DNA of 30,072 bases from Coemansia sp. RSA 922 (taxonomy: Eukaryota > Kickxellomycota > Kickxellomycetes > Kickxellales > Kickxellaceae), in contig JANBQS010000157.1 of the NCBI GenBank assembly GCA_027577415.1, forward strand, positions 1-30,072, in the 5' to 3' direction. The notes under the pieces were generated by a model. It was not told the origin of the DNA, ran no database searches, and saw nothing but the letters and a program-made list of their open reading frames with translations. Positions 1-8,318 of this stretch are shown piece by piece; the first letter of the stretch is position 1, and each line of letters starts with the position of its first letter. Position numbers and translations under genes: made by a program.

Positions 1-80
1 TTTATTATTTTATTTAATACGAGACATTAGAACGGTGACTTAGGCTAACGCCAAATAAGCTAGACTACAAATCTACAACC
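1..80 (-). repeat. Left copy of an inverted end repeat
   Basis: Read on the minus strand, this stretch resembles about 90 bases at 29898-29990 on the plus strand. Both run through a TGTAG(A/G)TTTG stretch, then a CCTAA..TCACC core, a GTCT..GTATT stretch and an A-rich TAAATAAA tail. The match is diverged and was aligned by eye. An A-rich 3' tail fits the end of a retroelement, but no coding part is visible. The repeat is cut by the window edge. Confidence 0.4.
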
Positions 81-520
81 AGGACAAAAAGACGTCCTTG
101 CCAAGGAAATATTTGTGTTTGACATACGTCGTAAATCCACACCAAGTGCTTAAAGAACTATACAAGTATCTGTAATAGGAGTTGTTTCCTTGTTGCTGGT
201 CTCAATTTGCAAAAAATAAATTGATTTCAAATTTGCACCTCTTGCATATACATCGTTTGCTTTTTAATTATTTTAATAGTCATCCAACCTATCCTGAAAC
301 TTTCTAATTCGCATTGGAATGTATGTTATAGAACAGAGCAAAGAAACAGGTCAGTGGCGGCAAGTATACGTGTCTAGTATAGCCTATGAACGGGCTTACA
401 CTTGGCTGCTGCACATACCTTTATTGTTGCCTTTCTCCTCAGCCACAACCATGTAGCACTTTTGGTGCTGACATATACTTGCCTTGGTACTGTGCTTGTT
501 TAAAAGTGCAAAAACATGAT
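81..520. other. AT-rich intergenic stretch, no gene seen
   Basis: I see no convincing coding frame, RNA gene or array here. It lies between the left end repeat and the conserved block upstream of family A gene A1. Confidence 0.5.
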
Positions 521-537
521 ACTAATTTGCATTAAAC

Positions 538-960
538 ATAAAGTGGAGACAAGAAGCAAGGTCGCCAGCATTTTCTGCTCACTTCTGAACCCCCTGTGAA
601 TGTGCTTTCCTTGCTCCTTTTTAGAAGGATGCTCTTTGTTTCTTTCACCACGCTCTGCTTTGAATGTTTCCTTTGACAGGCAAATTGCGAGACACGAAAA
701 TAAATTGGTTGGATGCACCTATGATGTCATTGGCTTCTTTGAAATTTTCTTTACAGCCTTTTTTGGCTGCCTTTTTTTCCTTTTTGCACTTTCCTTTGTT
801 TGGTGGGGGGTGCAATTGTTTTTTTTAGGAGAAGCACTATAGTGCTTGATTGCATTCCTAGTGCTCAATTCTTTGCACATTTTTTTCTTGCCATCTCGTC
901 TCTTACTGTTTAGCACATGTAAAGGGAGCACTAGTTGCCCAAGCCCTTTTTTCTTTTCTC
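538..960 (+). promoter_or_regulatory. Family A upstream block of gene A1
   Basis: The block begins with an anchor containing AAGTGGAGACAAGAAGC at 541 and continues through a CTTTGACAGGCAA stretch at 675. The same anchor, in the same order relative to the gene, precedes A2 (near 26866), A3 (near 28037) and A4 (near 29463) on the minus strand. Anchor-to-ATG distance is 489 bases here, close to A3 and A4. A perfect palindrome AGCACTATAGTGCT lies at 834-847, about 185 bases before the A1 start. No TATAAA box is obvious. Confidence 0.6.
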
Positions 961-1026
961 TCCATTCTTTTACACCATCACAAATTCTGGCTCTTTCTTT
1001 TTGTCCAATTTACCACACTAACAAGG

Positions 1027-1449
1027 ATGAGAACAATTTATGTTGCTCTGCCTCATGGTGATGCCGTCTCGTATCATATTTACGAATATCAAACTCGCCC
1101 AACTTGTCATGGAGACTATTTTAGCATAGGTGTTCACGAATACATTAAAACTAAGTTGACAGAAGGAATACAATATCAGTATAACCAGAGTACCTCCAAT
1201 GGTAAAGAACCAGTTAGGGACGATACGTTAATGAAATGGCAAGAACAATACTCTGTTTATATGTTATATTCTGCGGACCTCATCAACGGCAATTATATGA
1301 AGGTCGAGCTAACAGATACTACTATACTGGATCATAATCTGAGATGCATCATTGTGGGCCTGAAAATTATCGATGAACGTATTGGAAACTATAGTTGGAA
1401 CATACTTCGGTATATCAATTCACAACAACCTAATAGAAATTTAGAGTAA
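1027..1449 (+). CDS. Small family A protein A1 (unknown function)
   Basis: This 140-aa intronless gene encodes a protein of unknown function with no signal peptide or membrane segment. It belongs to family A with the proteins at 25785, 27171 and 28558. Shared points are an N-terminal strand (RTIYVAL), a GDYF/GEYF motif around residues 29-32, an SNGKEPxRDD motif around residues 57-66, a YSVY strand at about 75-78 and a final VGL strand at 110-112. The start is the first ATG after a conserved upstream block shared with the other members. Codon use is AT-rich, unlike the housekeeping genes in the window. It is the only family A copy on the plus strand. Relationship to the family is strong; any function is unknown. 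Confidence 0.82.
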   Translation: MRTIYVALPHGDAVSYHIYEYQTRPTCHGDYFSIGVHEYIKTKLTEGIQYQYNQSTSNGKEPVRDDTLMKWQEQYSVYMLYSADLINGNYMKVELTDTTILDHNLRCIIVGLKIIDERIGNYSWNILRYINSQQPNRNLE

Positions 1450-1465
1450 GGTGTGACTATTCATA

Positions 1466-1797
1466 CTTCTAACACGAGTGTGTTACGCGCGTCGTAGAAC
1501 AGCGCGTCGGCCCACATGATCAGCCCAATGACGACACACACTTGCTGGATGTCCCGGACTCTCAACGCCCAAATACCCCGCCGCCGATAGATGATTGCCC
1601 ACCTACAAAGAGGCACAACTCGGCGACACTAAGGGTAGTGGAAAAGGCATATTTCCGTCTATGGAAACGGGCCATAAAAAGACTATATAAACATTAACCC
1701 GTCGGCATCCAGAGGTAGATTAATGTTCTCACTTTTATATACGCTCATATTTATTATATTCTATATGCTAAAAAGTTCGCTACGCTCGCTAAGCAAC
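1466..1797 (+). mobile_element. 3' end of mobile element 2, copy a
   Basis: About 330 bases match the reverse complement of 18807-19140, diverged but collinear. Both hold the end of an open frame with DVPDxQxPNxPPPI, PPTKR and a basic WKRAxK stretch near the stop. The frame here is open from 1473 to the TAA just after 1697. Both continue into an AT-rich tail and finish with GCTCGCTACGCTCGC-like bases. It reads as the 3' end of a 5'-truncated element, probably a retroelement. The class is not certain because no catalytic domain is inside the fragment. Confidence 0.6.
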
Positions 1798-2242
1798 AAG
1801 TGCCAGAGGGGTAATGAGCAATCCAGTGAATCTCTGCACTTGCATATTGATTTTTTTTGACAATTTATAGGTTAGCTGGACGCCAACGAGCAGTGGGTGC
1901 CCACCCACCAATCCTGCAAGCGGCCAGAGCTATGGTCAAGTTTAGCAAAGGGTAAGGAAAGAGGGGCGGCGCCCTGTTTTATTTAAAGCTCTCATTAAGC
2001 TAAATGGATTTACTGGCCTGAAAAGGGCATACCCCACTGCTCATTGGCGCCTAGCCAACTTATCAAAACTCAATAGATAATGTTGTACTGAATCATTCCT
2101 TTAGTTCTTTTGGTCAATATATTATAACAAAACCCACCACATACACCCCATGTAGTCAATAGGGGTCGGCCATAAAGTATGCCTAGGAGCTGAGAAGCAA
2201 CATTCTGACCGGGGGATGGAGAAGGAAAAGAGGCAGACCAAT
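1798..2242. other. Gene-free stretch, possibly old mobile DNA
   Basis: No convincing gene. The sequence is more GC-rich in places than the surrounding array, which could mean old transposon remnants. A minus-strand frame at about 2070-2300 runs into the retroelement insertion at 2263 and so is not a real gene. Confidence 0.35.
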
Positions 2243-2262
2243 TTGAGGGCGGGGCTATGGCT
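2243..2262. repeat. Target-site duplication, left half
   Basis: TTGAGGGCGGGGCTATGGCT here is repeated exactly at 2428-2447, on either side of the 165-bp retroelement fragment. A 20-bp perfect flanking repeat is typical of target-primed insertion. Confidence 0.85.
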
Positions 2263-2427
2263 GATGATTGAGTCGTTGTATTGGAGCCCTGTATGGGCAC
2301 GAACTGAGGTCACTGACAGCGAAAACCGTCCGCCGCCTTAACTTAAGCTAATAAATAAATAAATAAAATACCAGCTACCGCCACAACCACATGCATGGTA
2401 AACGCCGCTGGAACTTCTAAGAGTATC
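2263..2427 (-). mobile_element. 5'-truncated non-LTR-type element, copy 1
   Basis: Read on the minus strand, this 165-bp insert starts in the last codons of the element frame (the RYS-stop end), passes a TTTATTTATTTATTTATTAG stretch and ends in ACTCAATCATC. The same sequence occurs at 13190-13402 and 19362-20160, where the element is longer. All three end at the same 3' bases but begin at different 5' points, the hallmark of target-primed reverse transcription. Perfect 20-bp duplications flank it. Confidence 0.85.
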
Positions 2428-2447
2428 TTGAGGGCGGGGCTATGGCT
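2428..2447. repeat. Target-site duplication, right half
   Basis: Exact copy of 2243-2262; together they bracket retroelement copy 1. Confidence 0.85.
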
Positions 2448-2846
2448 ATTGACAGGTATTTCTTTGTCCACCAGTCCGCCAACATTTTGGAATGGTCTCC
2501 CTCACCCTACACTGGGTTGCATTGCCGATATTTTAGAATGTGCCCAATTCGGTGTGTTATTGAATTCACCTGCTCCTCTGAGCTGTGGAATGCAGACACC
2601 ATGGCTCTTATATCTTTTGCTCAATGGTGATAAACTTGCAAAAGAAAATTGGTTAAAAGAAAAGAAAAGGGAGCTGGCAACCAAAGCTTTTCGCTTCTTT
2701 AAGACTGCAATTTCAAAGAAAACAAGAACAAAGCAAAAAGCAGCTGACAAAGAAAACGGCAACCACCGTCTCTCATATTCTTGCACCACTACTTTTCTGT
2801 TCACTCGCTCATAATATTTTTGCACTTGTACTACTTGTATCCTAAA
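2448..2846. other. Gene-free stretch before the family B array
   Basis: The first 190 bases continue the target sequence of the retroelement and have no clear coding content. From 2640 the sequence is purine-rich, with repeated AAAGAAAA stretches, and then becomes the leader of gene B1. No TATAAA box is obvious. Confidence 0.4.
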
Positions 2847-3191
2847 ATGAACATGGTCGCCGTCTACGTCTACACACATGTAGCTTCAGAGAAAGTAAAA
2901 ATTGGAGAGTTCAACCCCCAAACAACGACAATGGGCATGTTAAAGAACAGTATTGCTAAAAACATGGTTTGGCGGCGTGAGTGGTTCAGACTAAGTTATT
3001 TTGATGACGACAAAATGTACTACTATCCTGCTGAAGCCTTTCTCTCGCACATCAAAGTAAGCCCAAGCACTTCACTTTTGGGCAAGAACACGGCGCCAAG
3101 TGAGATGGAGTTTGCCGTGACCTTGGAAAGCCTCAGCTTGCTGGCTGCCTGGAAGAACGCTATGCTTCGTCCTATGCAACGTCACCTGTGA
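2847..3191 (+). CDS. Small family B protein B1 (unknown function)
   Basis: This 114-aa protein is the first of the family B tandem array. I start it at the ATG at 2847 (a second ATG is at 2853), because upstream in-frame residues have no counterpart in sister genes. It shows the family layout: an N-terminal strand (VAVYVYTH), a KIGEF strand near residue 20, a helix ending in a tryptophan (AKNMVW), a strand (FRLSYFDDDKMYYY), and a C-terminal strand with acidic and methionine residues (EMEFAVTLE). The C-terminus is longer than in sisters. No signal peptide or membrane segment is seen. Function unknown. Confidence 0.72.
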   Translation: MNMVAVYVYTHVASEKVKIGEFNPQTTTMGMLKNSIAKNMVWRREWFRLSYFDDDKMYYYPAEAFLSHIKVSPSTSLLGKNTAPSEMEFAVTLESLSLLAAWKNAMLRPMQRHL

Positions 3192-3257
3192 CATGGGTAG
3201 AAGGAATTAGTGCGTATCTCTGTTCTGCTATTGCTATCATTCTCACGTTTTTGGAAA

Positions 3258-3360
3258 GCGGAAGCATGTGAAATGCCGCCACCATAGATTTTCACTGACT
3301 GGAGCTGCTTCCTGTGAGCTGCTTGCAAAGAAAATCAAACTGACTGTGAGTGAAAAGAGG
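3258..3360 (+). repeat. Promoter-proximal duplication, copy 1
   Basis: The stretch GGAAGCATGTGA...CAACTGAC-like...GAAAATCAAACTGACTG...AAAAGAGG is collinear with 3748-3852 upstream of B2, at reduced identity. This shows that promoter and gene were duplicated together. Here it precedes the decayed family B copy. Confidence 0.6.
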
Positions 3361-3362
3361 TA

Positions 3363-3656
3363 CATTGACGTCGTTTTTTCTATAGAAAAAATTGGAGAGA
3401 AGGTGAGAACTGAAAACATTCCCATTATCATTATTGTTTTGAAGGTAATTTTTATTAATGGAGTATGGACTATTTCTTATTTTGCTACATGTTTAATGGT
3501 GAACTTATCTTTACAAACTTGGATGATGAGGGGCTCGTAACAATATACATTAGAACAGTTTGGGGTACAGCTTTGGTAGCTAATAACGACCCAGAGAAAA
3601 TGTACTTTATGGTCGCTATTGGCAATCCAGACAAGCTAGAGGCGTTGCAAGCATAA
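3363..3656 (+). pseudogene. Decayed family B gene
   Basis: This is a family B relic. In one frame, near 3385, it encodes an IEKIGEKV stretch that matches the KIGEF/IGQF strand of its neighbours. In the next frame, from about 3465 to 3656, it encodes a C-terminal half like theirs (a hydrophobic strand, then NGELIF, an IRT piece, and EKMYFMVAI in place of the RKMEIIVAI of B2). The two halves are in different frames and no family-like start codon is left. The upstream sequence is the duplicated promoter at 3258. A spliced gene is possible but I found no convincing splice pair. Confidence 0.55.
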
Positions 3657-3747
3657 TATTTTTACATATGCATATTACGAAAAGCCTATAAATTTGCTTA
3701 TGCTTGTTTACAATCATATCGGAAGGCCATCCTCGTGTTGGTGAGTA

Positions 3748-3893
3748 GTGGAAGCATGTGACTTGTAGCTCCCTGTCAACTGACACTGAGTGGGGCTGTA
3801 TCCCATGTGCTGCCTGTAGCGAAAATCAACCTGACTGGGTGAAGACAAAAGAGGCCTTAGACAACATCTGCTATGATTTTGGTAGTATAAAAG
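3748..3893 (+). promoter_or_regulatory. Promoter of B2
   Basis: TATAAAAG at 3886-3893 lies 123-130 bases before the B2 ATG. Upstream is the second copy of the duplicated block (compare 3258-3360), which includes a TGTCAACTGACACTGAG stretch. Confidence 0.6.
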
Positions 3894-4015
3894 GAGTTTG
3901 AGAGAAAGCTAGGACATGAGCTCTCTATTCACTTTTTCTTCTTCTATTCTCCTCAATTGTAAAAACCACCTAGATTTCCACTACACTTCAAAGCAACCTC
4001 CTCTACAGTACAATA

Positions 4016-4330
4016 ATGAGCTTGGTCACCGTGCATATTAGAACACCTCCTTTTCCAGAGAAGAAGGAGATTGGCCAGTTTGACATGGTACATACAACAT
4101 GGTTGGATCTCAAGCTAGCAATTGCTGAGAAGATGGAATGGACAGTACCAGCATTTACAATATGTGTCATGGGTGATGAAGAAAAGCTGTACGTTTATGA
4201 CTCAAGCTTTATGATCTCTGGTGTAAGAGGTGCTCCGCCAGTGGACCCTACATTGAGTGCAGATGATTGTTCCAGAAAAATGGAGATAATCGTTGCAATC
4301 GACCACCTTCCGTTAATCCATAGGCTGTAG
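4016..4330 (+). CDS. Small family B protein B2 (unknown function)
   Basis: A 104-aa intronless family B protein, closest to B3. Features in order: strand VTVHIRT (residues 4-10), an EKKEIGQFDM strand, a helix (TTWLDLKLAIAEKMEW) ending in the family tryptophan, strand FTICVMGDEEKLYVY, a GAPPVDPTL loop, then a cysteine and the terminal strand RKMEIIVAI. The hairpin-helix-strand order resembles a beta-grasp fold such as the N-terminal header of Crinkler effectors; this is a pattern comparison, not a proven match. A good TATA box lies 130 bases upstream. No export signal. Function unknown. Confidence 0.82.
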   Translation: MSLVTVHIRTPPFPEKKEIGQFDMVHTTWLDLKLAIAEKMEWTVPAFTICVMGDEEKLYVYDSSFMISGVRGAPPVDPTLSADDCSRKMEIIVAIDHLPLIHRL

Positions 4331-4855
4331 GCTGCTTAACACCAAGTGTACAGGGAACTGGAAAGGCAGCTTTCCTCCTTAGTTAGTTCTGTTAGCTATT
4401 TGAGCTACCCACTTATAGAAGCATGTACTTTATACTCTTTTAGATTAGCGTGCTTGTGCGTGGGCGCTGTTTGAAATTTTAGAATTACAATATATACCAA
4501 TAGGTTTCCATTTGATTGATTGGGAAATGGCAAGGGAAAAGAATATCGCGTGTTTTTTAATGCAATCAGCATTGAATCGCCATGTCTTCATGGTAGAGGT
4601 CATGCCTTGATTTATTACATAGGATAATGACTGTAGCTGGGTCTCGTGAGCTAGCAGGTTCCTTGGCATTGACTGGGAATAGAGACAGGTGATTTGAAAA
4701 AAAACACCAGTTTATAGCAAAAAAAAGCCTCAGTGAATCAATGACAAAGAGAAAAAAGCATACACACTCTCGCTTTGCTCTTTAACCTATTTTTTGTCCC
4801 TATTTACACCTCTAAGCACATTATATAGCAAAGCTATTCCATATTGCCAACACCA
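4331..4855. other. Intergenic leader of B3
   Basis: No gene seen. The B3 side has several A-rich runs. A TATATAG at about 4823 is too close to the ATG to be the usual TATA box of this array. Confidence 0.4.
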
Positions 4856-5167
4856 ATGAGCAAAGTTACTGTTTATATTCGTACTCTTCCGTTTCCTGAA
4901 AAGATTGTGATAGGGCAATTTGACATGCTGACAACAACTTGGTCACAGCTACATACAGCAATTGCAGAGAAAATGAATTGGACTGAAGTTGCATTTACTA
5001 TATATGTTACAGAGAATGAACTCTTTTATAAGTTTGAACCTGATGTTTTGCTTGCTCAGGTTAGAACAGCTCCGCCAGTAGACAATACATTGCCATTTGG
5101 TGGCTGCACTAGACTAATGGAAATAATTGTCAATGTCAACTACCTGTCAATACTTCTTAAAGAGTAA
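4856..5167 (+). CDS. Small family B protein B3 (unknown function)
   Basis: A 103-aa family B protein, the nearest relative of B2 (shared VTVYIRTLPFPEK, IGQFDM, TTWSQL, AIAEKMNW, APPVDNTLP). The start is the ATG at 4856; four further codons are open upstream but begin at TTG. The region between NW and the APPVD loop is more diverged than the N-terminus. It ends in the strand MEIIVNVNYL. No signal peptide, membrane segment or cysteine-rich pattern. Function unknown. Confidence 0.82.
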   Translation: MSKVTVYIRTLPFPEKIVIGQFDMLTTTWSQLHTAIAEKMNWTEVAFTIYVTENELFYKFEPDVLLAQVRTAPPVDNTLPFGGCTRLMEIIVNVNYLSILLKE

Positions 5168-5563
5168 GGCAATAGGTAGGGTTAGTGAAACGTTTAGCCA
5201 AGTAGAACAACTATGTCGCTAGTGGGCCATGGGCGTAGGCAAATTGTAAATCCTTTTTTTGTATTTTTTTTCCTAATTGCAACCCCCAAACTAATCGCGA
5301 AAGAATAATGCCAAAGCTGTTAGTTGGCAGTCATTGTCTGGTTGATTGCAAGAACATTCGGCTAGGAAACAGGAGAGACAGCAGTGACTGTGACAGAAAA
5401 AAAGGGGGAGAGGTTCTTGTGGAAAGAGAATGCCAGCTACATCTTTAGCGCAGGAGACTCTTCTCAGAAATCTGCAGATACCAGCACTTCTCTCTCTCTC
5501 TCTCTCTCATCCTTTATATTTTATCTAGCCTATCAATACAAGTACTTGCCCATATAGCTATAA
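5168..5563. promoter_or_regulatory. Leader of B4 with (CT)n tract
   Basis: No gene seen. The leader contains a CT microsatellite at about 5490-5509 and, further up, TGACTGTGACAG and CAGTCATTG stretches that resemble the CAGTCAA motif of other promoters here. A pyrimidine-rich leader is common in fungal promoters. Confidence 0.45.
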
Positions 5564-5869
5564 ATGAGTCACGTTTTCGTAGTCATTAACATAAGACCTT
5601 GTGCTGAACTACTTGTCATAGGTCAGTTTAAGTTTACGACAATGTGGTCAGAACTCAAGACGGCAATAGCAAAGGAAATGAAGTGGAACGAAAAGGCGTT
5701 TACTATGGTCTACATGCATGGCAATAACCCTAGCTTGGCATCAGCCAATTTTTCACTGTCACAACTAGGATGTGATACAGAGCTCGACTACAGGCTAGTT
5801 ACAGAAGAGTGTAAGAGAATGCTGGTAGTTACTATTCGTGTAGATTCCAATGAATCGCTTGCTTTATAA
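5564..5869 (+). CDS. Small family B protein B4 (unknown function)
   Basis: A 101-aa intronless family B protein. The N-terminal strand is VFVVINIRPC. It is followed by LLVIGQFKF, a helix (TTMWSELKTAIAKEMKW) with the conserved terminal tryptophan, strand FTMVYMHG, a variable loop, ECKRM and a final strand LVVTIRV. The APPVD loop of B2 and B3 is replaced by DTELDYRLV, so it is more diverged in the second half, like the family in general. No export signal. Function unknown. Confidence 0.8.
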   Translation: MSHVFVVINIRPCAELLVIGQFKFTTMWSELKTAIAKEMKWNEKAFTMVYMHGNNPSLASANFSLSQLGCDTELDYRLVTEECKRMLVVTIRVDSNESLAL

Positions 5870-5999
5870 GTATAGATGGTGGTGTGTTTACCAAATGTAG
5901 TTATTAGAATAGGGGGTTTTCTTATTCACAGCAAAAAAGTACAAACAAGACATGCTTGAGAGGCTCTACCTGTTATTTCTCAATCACCTGATATTCTTC

Positions 6000-6060
6000 C
6001 AGTCAACGGAAAGGGCAAAGCGTGACTGACAGGGTGTTTCTTTTTTTTCACGTTGACTGT
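6000..6060 (+). promoter_or_regulatory. Inverted pair of CAGTCAACGG-type motifs before B5
   Basis: CAGTCAACGG at 6000-6009 is the same motif seen in family C promoters. A second copy, CAGTCAACG, lies in the opposite direction at 6051-6059. About 30 bases further on is the palindrome-like GGGCCTTAAAAGAAGGGCCC (from about 6088), the best TATA-like candidate for B5. Confidence 0.5.
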
Positions 6061-6211
6061 GGGCATAGCTAGAAAATAGGTGATAGGGCCTTAAAAGAAG
6101 GGCCCTTGCTCTTTATCATTCTTATTGTCGCCTTTTTCCACCTCTATTATTTTTTATTGTTCCTAACACTATATACAATACTCCTGTTTATTAATCAATA
6201 GAGTGCCTATT

Positions 6212-6631
6212 ATGTCAAATAAGAATATGATACAGGTGTTTATCCATGTGAGATCATGTCCAGACATGGCTGATAGGGTTATTGCAGAGTTTGCCATAGG
6301 AAAAGAAGTATGTAGTGTTCCTGGTTATGATAGAGTATACAATTTAGGGAGATTTAGCAAGAAAGCAAAGTGTATAGACATTAAGCAATGGTTTGGAAAT
6401 GAATGGCACTGGGATATAATGGCGTTCAAACTGTGGCTCAGGATTGGTGCAGAGGCACAAGAGTGTAACAATGAGACTAACATATTTGACCTTGCTCACA
6501 ATATACCAAGTGACTCTGATTACTTAAAGGAGGGTTGTACAAGAATGGTTGTGTTTGAAGTTATGATAGCAAACGCCATGAAGCTTGATAAGAATAGAAA
6601 CTACAAAATTGATACTGATTCTGATTACTGA
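6212..6631 (+). CDS. Family B protein B5, possible 63-nt intron
   Basis: Unspliced this is 139 aa, longer than its sisters. It keeps the family marks: QVFIHVRSC strand, VIAEFAI strand, helix ending NEWHW, AFKLWL strand, and GCTRMVVFEVMI, which matches GCTRLMEIIVNV of B3. The start is the ATG at 6212. About 21 extra residues sit between the second strand and the helix, at 6308-6370. They begin exactly at GTATGT, a fungal 5' splice consensus, and end at CAAAG. Removing 63 nt keeps the frame and brings the strand-to-tryptophan spacing to 23 residues, against 24 in B3. So either one intron or an in-frame insertion is present. Function unknown. Confidence 0.7.
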   Translation: MSNKNMIQVFIHVRSCPDMADRVIAEFAIGKEVCSVPGYDRVYNLGRFSKKAKCIDIKQWFGNEWHWDIMAFKLWLRIGAEAQECNNETNIFDLAHNIPSDSDYLKEGCTRMVVFEVMIANAMKLDKNRNYKIDTDSDY

Positions 6632-6986
6632 GCGTTGATTCAAAGTTTATTGACATGTTCTCTTTAGTGGCATTAGTTGTTGAGTGAACAAAAACTGGAA
6701 TGAGTTTGTTTTGAAAGTAGAGCGTACTGTATGTGATTAAAATAGCTAGCTATCATTCTATTTTCTTCTTCTTACAGTCAATGACGAGGGCAGAAAAGGC
6801 GAGGTTTTAGAGAGGTTTTTTTATACTAGAAACATGTCAGCTGATTTCCGAATAAATGACAAAGGCGTTGATTGAAAGAGTATGGAGAAAGAAGAGAATG
6901 ACGAGAGGGAGGGTTTTCTCCAAATATTCTCTCTCTCTCTTTTTCTTGTCTACATTATTTACTCATATATCTCTTATTAACACAAC
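6632..6986. promoter_or_regulatory. Leader of B6 with pyrimidine tract
   Basis: No gene seen. CAGTCAATGACG at 6775 resembles the array motif. An ATGTCAGCTGA stretch at 6834 and the following bases recur at about 7813 upstream of B7, so the two leaders are paralogous. A CT-rich tract lies at about 6930-6945. Confidence 0.45.
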
Positions 6987-7313
6987 ATGTCGCATAGTAA
7001 TACTCCTGCAGAGGTGGATAAAGTAATGGTATATGCTTGTGTTGATAGTGGGCCATTGACTAAAGTTGGGCCGTTTTCCCTGACAGACACATGGTCGCAG
7101 CTCACCAGTGAACTCACACTTACAACAACCTGTGACGGAGAGATGTTCACTCCAATGTACGTGCATAAAGGAATGTGACATACGTCAGAACCTGATGTTC
7201 CACTATCAATGCTTGGGTTTGACTCACCAGCAGAGGGTACTTTTGATGCGGACGGATGTAGTAGAACTATGATAGTTTATATTCGCAATAATGTTTCTCA
7301 CATAGACTTTTAG
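6987..7313 (+). pseudogene. Family B gene B6 interrupted by in-frame TGA
   Basis: The frame starts at ATG 6987 and gives an N-terminal half typical of the family (KVMVYACVDSG, close to KVMVYARVNDG of B7; TDTWSQL helix start). It meets TGA at 7176-7178, then stays open in the same frame to TAG at 7311-7313. The second half is family-like: SEPDV (compare FEPDV in B3), a GCSRT segment and the terminal strand MIVYIRN. In B7 the aligned position is a tryptophan (YKGKW against HKGM-stop), so a TGG to TGA change explains the break. Translation would stop after 63 aa. Readthrough or a sequencing error are alternatives. Confidence 0.78.
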
Positions 7314-7876
7314 CAAATTATTATATAGAGTAGTTTGTATAGTTCCAAAGTATCTAATATATTCTCTCCCACATAGACAATACAGGGTTTCTTGGCAATA
7401 TTCTTAGCTTTGGGTTCTACAAGAATGGTCCCTGTTTTGAAATTGAGCTAAAAAAATGCCAGGATTCATTTTCTTTATTATTGAATAACATATAGTGATA
7501 CGCAATTATTGAGGTGTGGTTCAAGTTCTATTTGTGTGATCTCTTTTATGACATTACTTGTGAAGAGTGAACTATTGGGGGGTGGATATGTTGGTTGGAT
7601 TAAGAGAGAAGTAATTGGGATTAAATTGGCTAGCAATCATTCACTCTTTTCTTCCAATAAATGGAAACAAATAAGAAACACTTTAGCGAGTGTATTAAGA
7701 AAAGCAAAGCTGATGTCTGAAATAATGATATGGAACAAGTGGATTTTCTTTGCTTTCTTTCAATCAATGGCAACAATAATAAAAAACACTTTAGCAAGTG
7801 TATTAAAAAAGAATGTCAGCTGAATTACAAAATAGAAAAGGGTAGATTAAAAAATCGGTGATTGGAAGGGCTTCAT
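7314..7876. repeat. Leader of B7 with imperfect direct repeats
   Basis: No gene seen. Two imperfect direct repeats lie at 7651-7720 and 7756-7830. Each has CAAT(A/C)AATGG followed by AACACTTTAGC(G/A)AGTGTATTAA and ends in an ATGTC(T/A)G stretch. The frame across them (about 7509-7823) is caused by the repeats and has no family features. Confidence 0.55.
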
Positions 7877-7896
7877 TTGCACTATAAAAGGTGCAA
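7877..7896 (+). promoter_or_regulatory. TATA box of B7 inside a perfect dyad
   Basis: TTGCAC-TATAAAAG-GTGCAA: a perfect 6-bp inverted repeat frames the TATA box, which lies about 110 bases before the B7 ATG. Confidence 0.65.
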
Positions 7897-7998
7897 TGTT
7901 TTTTTTGGACAAGAAGGTAGTTGGATTATTTCATACACTCTACATTACTATCAATTTAGCATTCACACTTTTATTTTTTAAAGTATTATTCTCAAGTA

Positions 7999-8310
7999 AT
8001 GGAACAAGTAACTAACAAAGTAATGGTATATGCTCGTGTTAATGATGGAGAGTATCGCAAAATTAGAGCATTTTACCCGTCTGAAAGATGGTCAACTGTC
8101 CGGGCAGCACTCTTACCTGAGCAAATTTGGAAAGATATTTCACTTCCACCATATTACCATTACAAAGGCAAATGGCTCGCACGTTTTGATGGTAGCACCT
8201 TATTATCAGACCTTGCATGTAGTGTGCCTGAAGGCAGTAGCTTTGACCCAGAGAAATGTGGCAGAGTAATGGCAATTTGGATTGTAGGTGAAATCATTTA
8301 TAACGTTTAA
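7999..8310 (+). CDS. Small family B protein B7 (unknown function)
   Basis: A 103-aa intronless protein closing the family B array. Its N-terminus (KVMVYARVNDGEY) is nearest to that of B6. The helix (ERWSTVRAALLPEQIW) again ends in a tryptophan. Then come YYHYKGKWLARF, a loop with VPEGSSF, a cysteine and the terminal strand RVMAIWIV. The stop codon lies only 8 bases from the stop of the convergent gene at 8319, so the 3' ends of the transcripts must overlap. Its TATA box sits in a dyad at 7877-7896. Function unknown. Confidence 0.82.
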   Translation: MEQVTNKVMVYARVNDGEYRKIRAFYPSERWSTVRAALLPEQIWKDISLPPYYHYKGKWLARFDGSTLLSDLACSVPEGSSFDPEKCGRVMAIWIVGEIIYNV

Positions 8311-8318
8311 AAAGTAGT

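Noticed and set aside
2395..2814. 139-codon plus-strand frame
   Set aside because: It runs through the retroelement insertion and its target duplication, so it is a product of the insertion.
5490..5509. CT microsatellite as a special element
   Set aside because: A plain pyrimidine tract in a leader, common in fungal promoters.
7509..7823. 104-codon frame between B6 and B7
   Set aside because: It is built on two direct repeats and lacks every family B feature.
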